Positions 59,268 through 64,000 of a stretch of DNA of 64,000 bases are shown in pieces. The DNA comes from Acidimicrobiaceae bacterium. GTDB taxonomy: Bacteria > Actinomycetota > Acidimicrobiia > Acidimicrobiales > Aldehydirespiratoraceae. The notes below the pieces were generated by a model. It searched no databases. It saw nothing but the letters and a program-made list of their open reading frames with translations, and was not told the DNA's origin. The position numbers and the translations under genes are program-made. Numbering within the stretch: position 1 is the stretch's first letter; each line of letters starts with the position of its first letter. Location: contig VXTM01000004.1 of NCBI GenBank assembly GCA_009837445.1, positions 130,642-194,641 of the forward strand. Direction: 5' to 3'.

Positions 59268-60412
59268 TCGCGCCAGACCCTCGGGCCGCGACCGGCCGGG
59301 GCGAGAACGTCGTCTTCCGCGGCGTCACTAAGCGCTTCGGCGACGAGGTGGTGGCGGTCGACACCATGTCCCTCGAGATCCAAGCGGGCGAGTTCTTCAC
59401 CCTGCTGGGCCCGAGCGGGTCGGGCAAGTCGACACTGCTGAACCTGGTGCTGGGCGCGCTGCGCCCAGACGAGGGGGAGATCCTCGTCGGGGGCGAGCCC
59501 ATCACCTCGGTGCCCATCCACAAGCGAAACATCGGGATGGTGTTCCAGAACTACGCCCTGTTCCCGCACATGACGGTGTTCAAGAACATCGCCTTCCCGC
59601 TGGGCATTCGCAGGATGGCCAAGGCCGAGATCAAGCAACGGGTGGAGGAGGTGCTGGACCTGGTCCAACTCTCCGGGTTCGAGAACCGCTACCCCAGCCA
59701 GGTCAGCGGCGGCCAGCAGCAGCGGATCGCAACCGCCCGAGCCATCGCGGCCGAGCCGCCTCTGATCCTGATGGACGAGCCCCTCGGTGCCCTTGATGTC
59801 AAGTTGCGAGTGGAGATGCAGGAGCAACTGCGGCTGCTGCACCGCAGTCTGGGAGTGACCGTCATCTACGTGACCCACGACCAGGACGAGGCCATGACCC
59901 TGTCGGATCGCATCGCAGTGATGCGCGACGGCCGGATCGAGCAGGTGGGAACCCCCCGCGAGGTCTATGAGCAGCCGGCCAACTCCTTCGTGGCCTCATT
60001 CCTGGGCGACGCCAACCTCATTGCGGCGCGGGTGGTGCGTCAGTCCGACGACGGGGTGGAGCTCGCCACTCGGGGCGAGCCCGGCATGGTGCTCCGCGTC
60101 CCGAGCGACGCCGGCTCGATGACGGCTGGCCTCGATGAGGACGTCTACTGCATGGTCCGGCCTCAGCGAATCGACCTCACATCGGCGCACCCGGCTGGAC
60201 CGGGCGACGGTGACGGGATGCACAACCTGCTTCCGGCCACCGTGGAAGCCGCCTATTTCTCGGGCACGGAGATCCGCTACCTCATCACCACCGACCACGG
60301 CGACTCGCTCCATGCCATCTCGGCCATCGAGGAGGGGCGCGAGGAGTTCGCCGCCGGCGACGGGGTGATCGCCCGGTGGCCGGTCGAGTTCAGCCGGCTG
60401 CTGTCGAGTTGA
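59252..60412 (+). CDS. spermidine/putrescine-type ABC ATPase (PotA-like)
   Basis: A 386-residue ATPase: [18 protein letters not shown], Walker [11 protein letters not shown] loop [14 protein letters not shown], signature [16 protein letters not shown], Walker [17 protein letters not shown] loop VTHDQDEA, then a C-terminal TOBE domain (about 270-380, [11 protein letters not shown]). The frame is closed upstream by a TGA at 59234, so GTG 59252 is the only usual start before the fold. It lies in the loop of a 13-bp GC stem with no ribosome binding site free, so expression is probably low relative to the binding protein or relies on hairpin opening by ribosomes. Confidence 0.92.
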   Translation: MTARPLAPDPRAATGRGENVVFRGVTKRFGDEVVAVDTMSLEIQAGEFFTLLGPSGSGKSTLLNLVLGALRPDEGEILVGGEPITSVPIHKRNIGMVFQNYALFPHMTVFKNIAFPLGIRRMAKAEIKQRVEEVLDLVQLSGFENRYPSQVSGGQQQRIATARAIAAEPPLILMDEPLGALDVKLRVEMQEQLRLLHRSLGVTVIYVTHDQDEAMTLSDRIAVMRDGRIEQVGTPREVYEQPANSFVASFLGDANLIAARVVRQSDDGVELATRGEPGMVLRVPSDAGSMTAGLDEDVYCMVRPQRIDLTSAHPAGPGDGDGMHNLLPATVEAAYFSGTEIRYLITTDHGDSLHAISAIEEGREEFAAGDGVIARWPVEFSRLLSS

Positions 60413-60418
60413 GCCGAC

Positions 60419-61321
60419 GTGGCCGCTAGCACCGCCGCTGCCTCGTCGACAACCAGGCGCAGCCCTGCGCTGCGCTCGTTGACATCGCGATACGCCATCC
60501 TGGCCTGGAGCGGGGCGTTGTGGCTCATCGTCTGGTTCGTGGTCCCGATCCTGTGGATGATCTGGGACCTGGCCGCAAGCCAGGAGTTCCAGGACACGCT
60601 GTCCTTCTCGGGCTCCGAGCGGACCGTGAACCTGAGGGCCTTCCGCAACACGTTCGAGACGGCTGCCATCGTCACCATCCTGTGCCTGATCGCCGGCTAC
60701 ATCGTCGCCTACTTCCTCGTGAGCGTCGGGCCCAGGGTCCGGATCATCCTCATGTCACTGGTGCTGATCCCCTACTGGGTCAGCATCATCATCCGCACCT
60801 ACGGCCTGATCGTGACCCTGGGACGCAAGGGGTTCGTGAACGAGACCCTCATCGACGCGGGGCTGATCGAAGAGCCCCTGAGAATCATGTTCACCACCAA
60901 CGCGGTGTACCTGGGCATGGTCCAAGTGCTGCTGCCCTACGTGGTGCTGACCGTCTACACGTCGCTGGAGGCCATCGACGACAACTTGTTCACCGCAGCC
61001 CGGAGCCTCGGAGCGGGCGGCTGGAACGTGTTCCGCAAGGTGACGCTGCCGCTCAGCCTCCCAGGTGTCTACGCCGGCGGGATCATCGTGTTCATCATCT
61101 CCCTGGGCGCGTACGTGACCCCGGCGCTCATCGGCGGGCCCGGCGACATCATGATCGCCCAGATCGTCTGGATCAACGCGACGGAGTTCGGACAGTTCGG
61201 CACCGCCATCGTCCTGGTCCTCCCGCTGATCGTGGTCACCCTGGCCCTGTTCGTGGTGTTCAACCGGTTCGTGGGCGTCGACCGGATGCTCGGCACCGGC
61301 GGAACGGCCGAGCAGAGGTAG
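60419..61321 (+). CDS. ABC transporter permease (PotB-like)
   Basis: A 300-residue permease with six helices. Seen: an Ala/Ser/Thr-rich cytoplasmic start, WLIVWFVVPILWMIWDL, LIPYWVSIIIRTYGLIVTLG, and the coupling loop AARSLGAGGWNVFRKVTLPLSLPG. GTG start 6 nt after the ATPase stop. Forms the heterodimeric channel with the next gene's product. Confidence 0.93.
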   Translation: MAASTAAASSTTRRSPALRSLTSRYAILAWSGALWLIVWFVVPILWMIWDLAASQEFQDTLSFSGSERTVNLRAFRNTFETAAIVTILCLIAGYIVAYFLVSVGPRVRIILMSLVLIPYWVSIIIRTYGLIVTLGRKGFVNETLIDAGLIEEPLRIMFTTNAVYLGMVQVLLPYVVLTVYTSLEAIDDNLFTAARSLGAGGWNVFRKVTLPLSLPGVYAGGIIVFIISLGAYVTPALIGGPGDIMIAQIVWINATEFGQFGTAIVLVLPLIVVTLALFVVFNRFVGVDRMLGTGGTAEQR

Positions 61322-61326
61322 CCACC

Positions 61327-62103
61327 ATGGGTCAGAAGGTCTTCCTCGGCATCCTCGCCATCCTGATACTCCTCTTCATCGCCTCGCCCGTGTTCGTGGT
61401 GCTGCCCCTGTCGTTCAGCGACGCCAGGGGGATCGACTTCCCGCCCGAGTCCTACAGCCTCCGGCGCTTCCGGGACTTCTTCGGCGCGACGGAGTGGCTA
61501 AACGCGCTATGGACGAGCGCCAAGGTGTCGTTCTTCGCGATCCTCATCGCCACGCCGCTGGGCACAGGAATGGCCCTCGGCCTGGTCAGGGGCAAGTTCT
61601 TCGGCCGGAAGCTCCTGAACTCCTTCGTGATCCTCCCGCTGGTGTTCCCGACGCTCATCTACGGCCTTGCCCTGCTGTTCCTGTACCGCCGGATAGGCAT
61701 CTACGACTCCGAACTGGGCCTGGTGCTGGCCTACATCGTCGTCGGACTGCCCTTCATCGTGCTCATCACCGCGGCAAGGTTCCGCTCCTTCGACGAGTCG
61801 CTCGAACTCACCGCGATGTCGCTTGGGGCCAACTGGTGGCAGTCGTTCTTCAAGGTGACCCTGCCACTCACGTGGAGCGGGATCGCGGCCGGCGCCATCG
61901 TCGCGTTCATCATCGTGTTCGACGAGCTGATCATCGCCCTGTTCATTACCAGGATCCAGGAGGTCACCCTGCCAGTCAAGATGTTCAACTCGCTGGATCT
62001 GGACGTGGACCCCCTACTGGCGGTCGTGGCCAGCTTCCTGATCATCAACTCGCTGATCCTCGCCGGGCTGGCCGCGCTGTTCGCCAGGGTTCGCCACGAA
62101 TGA
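61327..62103 (+). CDS. ABC transporter permease (PotC-like)
   Basis: A 258-residue permease: LFIASPVFVVLPLSFSDA, ALWTSAKVSFFAILIATPLGTGMALGLVRG, PLVFPTLIYGLALLFLYRR, and the coupling loop TAMSLGANWWQSFFKVTLPLTWSG. ATG 5 nt after the PotB stop. Last gene of the Pot-type operon; a small GC stem (62104-62117) follows its stop. Confidence 0.93.
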   Translation: MGQKVFLGILAILILLFIASPVFVVLPLSFSDARGIDFPPESYSLRRFRDFFGATEWLNALWTSAKVSFFAILIATPLGTGMALGLVRGKFFGRKLLNSFVILPLVFPTLIYGLALLFLYRRIGIYDSELGLVLAYIVVGLPFIVLITAARFRSFDESLELTAMSLGANWWQSFFKVTLPLTWSGIAAGAIVAFIIVFDELIIALFITRIQEVTLPVKMFNSLDLDVDPLLAVVASFLIINSLILAGLAALFARVRHE

Positions 62104-62137
62104 GCGCCCCGCGGCGCCTGAGAGCAAGACTGCTCCC

Positions 62138-64000
62138 ATGGATCTCGATCGGCTGTTGAGCCCTGCCCAGGTAGGTGTGGTCGGGGCGTCCGAGCACGGC
62201 CCGGGTGGATCGGTCCTGCAATCGCTGCGCAGTTCGGGCTACGGCGGCGAGATCATCGCCGTCAACCCGAAGTACTCGGACGTGTTTGGCGTGAAGTGCG
62301 TGGCATCGGTAGAGGAGGCCGGGCCCATCGACTGTGTGTTCGTCACCGTCGGCCCGCGGAAGGCGCCGGGTGTGCTCACCGAGTGCGGGCGGGCTGGTGT
62401 GGGCGCGGCCGTGGTGTTTGCCGGAGGCTTCGGTGAGTCCAGCTCAGCCGGCCGGCAGCTCGAGGCTGACGTCGCGGCGGCGGCCCAGCAGTGGGGCATC
62501 GCCGTGCTCGGACCCAACACGATGGGCGTGGTCAACGCGGCGGTTCCGATGGGCCTGTGGATCGGAGCCGACTACATACCTGGTGGATTGAGCGGCGCGG
62601 TCCTCGTGGGCCAAAGCGGCGGGATGATCGACGCAGTTCGCACCCTGGGCAAGCCCACCGGACCCCAGCTCTACGTGGACACTGGCAACGAGGCGGTCCT
62701 CAACACAGCCCATTTCGTCGACCACCTAGCCGACGATCCGGCGGTGGTGGTGATCGGGGTAATCGTCGAGGCGGTGACCGACGTCGATTCGATGAGCCGC
62801 GCCCTCAAGAAGGCGCAGAGCCTAGGCAAGCCAGTGGTCGGCCTTCAGATCGGCAGGTCGGAGCGCGGCTCGGCCGCCATCTTCGGCCACACCGGCGCGC
62901 TGGTCTCCGACGCCGACACGCTCCAGGCGTACCTGGCCCGTCACGGTGTGATCCAGGTGCGGGAGATCGATGAACTCGTCGAGACGCTGTCGCTGTTCGT
63001 GTCAGGGGTTGAGACGCGCGGCCTCGGTGTTGCGCTAGTCGGTACATCGGGGGGAAAGACCGCTCACTTCGCCGACCTGTGCGAGCAGGCCGGCCTCGAG
63101 CTGGCCACCATCGGCGATGAGGCCCGCCGCGAGCTGGCCGCCATCCTCGACACCGACTACACGGGAGCGAACCCGATCGATGTGGGCCTCGGTCCAGCCG
63201 GGGTGATGCTGGCCAAGACCCGTCGAGTGCTCGAGGTCCTCGTCGCCGACGACAGCATCGGCCTAGTGGGCGTGTGCGGAGACATCCCGGTGGACGGGGC
63301 CCGATTCGTCGGTTCAACGGATTATGTGGGTCAGGCGCTGAAGGCGGCCGAGGACGCCGCCGAGTCCGGCACGGCGGTGGTGTTCATCGACACGAGAGCG
63401 GGCCGCGCATCCAGCCTCGGCCGCACATGGCGCATCCCGGTGCTGGAGGGCGCCGGCGAGAGCGTGCATGCCATCCGCCATCTTGTGGAGTTCGAGGATG
63501 CCCGCCGGGTGCGGCTGGCCGGCCGTGCCCAACCGGTGGAGCGATCAAGCTCGGAGCTCTCGCTAGCCGCCGGGAGCGGGCTCGACCTGCAGGGACTCAC
63601 GCAACAGACGTGGAGCGAGGGAAGTGACGGCGTCGGCTTGCTCAAGTCCGAGGCGGTATCGGACTTGCTGTGCCGCTATGGAATCGACGAGGTCCCCGGG
63701 GCCACTGTGCACCTACCCGATGACTCGAAGGGCAGCGATGGCCTGGACCGGGTCCTGGCTGCCGCCGACGAGGTCGGCTATCCGCTGGTGGCCAAGCTCC
63801 ACTGCCCGGTCCACGTGCACAAGAGCCGGGCCGGTTTGCTGGCGCTGGATCTGCGGTCGCCGCAGGAGCTCACCGAAGCCGTCCAGCAGATGCTAGGAGC
63901 CCACTCTTCAGTGTGTCCGGACTCTCACACCCGGGTGTTGCACCTGCAATCCATGGTCGGTCAGGGGCTGGAGGTGATCGCGGGTGTGAAGGTCGACCCC
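62138..64000 (+). CDS. ADP-forming acyl-CoA synthetase (acetate--CoA ligase type), 3' end outside the window
   Basis: The first 621 residues are in the window, without a stop. Seen: the CoA-binding domain (VGVVGASEHGPGGSVL, IIAVNPKYSDVFG), the succinyl-CoA-ligase-like domain with the phosphohistidine site in FGHTGALVSDADT and VGQSGGMIDAV, then an ATP-grasp start (GYPLVAKLHCPVHVHKSRAG) at about 540-580. The fused alpha-beta order is that of single-chain NDP-forming acyl-CoA synthetases, which make acyl-CoA from acid, ATP and CoA, or run in reverse to make ATP. It is 34 bp downstream of the permease gene and could be co-transcribed. Confidence 0.9.
   Translation, partial: MDLDRLLSPAQVGVVGASEHGPGGSVLQSLRSSGYGGEIIAVNPKYSDVFGVKCVASVEEAGPIDCVFVTVGPRKAPGVLTECGRAGVGAAVVFAGGFGESSSAGRQLEADVAAAAQQWGIAVLGPNTMGVVNAAVPMGLWIGADYIPGGLSGAVLVGQSGGMIDAVRTLGKPTGPQLYVDTGNEAVLNTAHFVDHLADDPAVVVIGVIVEAVTDVDSMSRALKKAQSLGKPVVGLQIGRSERGSAAIFGHTGALVSDADTLQAYLARHGVIQVREIDELVETLSLFVSGVETRGLGVALVGTSGGKTAHFADLCEQAGLELATIGDEARRELAAILDTDYTGANPIDVGLGPAGVMLAKTRRVLEVLVADDSIGLVGVCGDIPVDGARFVGSTDYVGQALKAAEDAAESGTAVVFIDTRAGRASSLGRTWRIPVLEGAGESVHAIRHLVEFEDARRVRLAGRAQPVERSSSELSLAAGSGLDLQGLTQQTWSEGSDGVGLLKSEAVSDLLCRYGIDEVPGATVHLPDDSKGSDGLDRVLAAADEVGYPLVAKLHCPVHVHKSRAGLLALDLRSPQELTEAVQQMLGAHSSVCPDSHTRVLHLQSMVGQGLEVIAGVKVDP

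Overview
The window reads as a chromosomal segment of a high-GC actinobacterium. The strongest sign is mshC, the mycothiol-pathway ligase confined to Actinomycetota. Supporting signs are many GTG/TTG starts, five luciferase-like (LLM) flavin oxidoreductases, a PPOX/F420-type small flavoprotein and at least ten starts whose only visible signal is a -10 hexamer 6-8 nt upstream (leaderless type). An Acidimicrobiia-like lineage is plausible but is inference. Coding density is very high, many genes overlap by 1-4 bp, and no transposase, integrase, phage gene or CRISPR array is visible.

Layout. (1) 1-7.4 kb, minus strand: an accessory catabolic cluster, read right to left as CoA transferase, arginine-deiminase-fold hydrolase, LLM monooxygenase, SDR, a second deiminase-fold hydrolase, RidA, acyl-CoA dehydrogenase and MmgE/PrpD. 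The two leading genes share a near-identical promoter element. (2) 7.5-20.2 kb: histidine kinase, SDR, metallo-hydrolase, zinc-ribbon protein, cyclophilin, 3-hydroxyacyl-CoA dehydrogenase, zincin, HAD hydrolase, PQQ-type propeller protein, a form II CoxL-like molybdoenzyme, cysS and mshC. (3) 20.3-24.9 kb: old-yellow-enzyme reductase, cobinamide salvage trio (aminotransferase, CbiZ, CbiB), PPOX protein, tRNA-Arg. (4) 25-38 kb: Liv-type ABC importer with a fused permease-ATPase, then a TetR-flanked seven-gene operon for activating and degrading an amide- or ester-containing carboxylic acid. (5) 38-43.6 kb: DUF2461, PLP decarboxylase, DUF1697, a two-gene cassette behind a palindrome, a DUF1697 remnant, and an Ada/AlkA plus Ogt alkylation-repair pair. 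(6) 43.7-51 kb: GcvT-like protein, serine hydrolase, three LLM oxidoreductases, AhpD-like protein, amidohydrolase. (7) 51-56.5 kb: a betaine-type ABC importer in which the binding protein is an in-frame tandem duplicate and the permease a head-to-tail fusion. (8) 56.6-64 kb: enoyl-CoA hydratase, biotinyl carrier, a polyamine-type (Pot) importer and the start of an ADP-forming acyl-CoA synthetase.

The genes together suggest a heterotroph that imports small nitrogenous or zwitterionic organics through three lipoprotein-dependent ABC systems and oxidises them with LLM flavoenzymes, hydrolases and CoA chemistry. Two unusual themes recur. An Ala-rich coiled-coil stalk follows the lipobox in two unrelated binding proteins. 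A strong GC hairpin sits between each binding-protein gene and the next transporter gene; in the Pot operon the only usable start codon lies in the hairpin loop.
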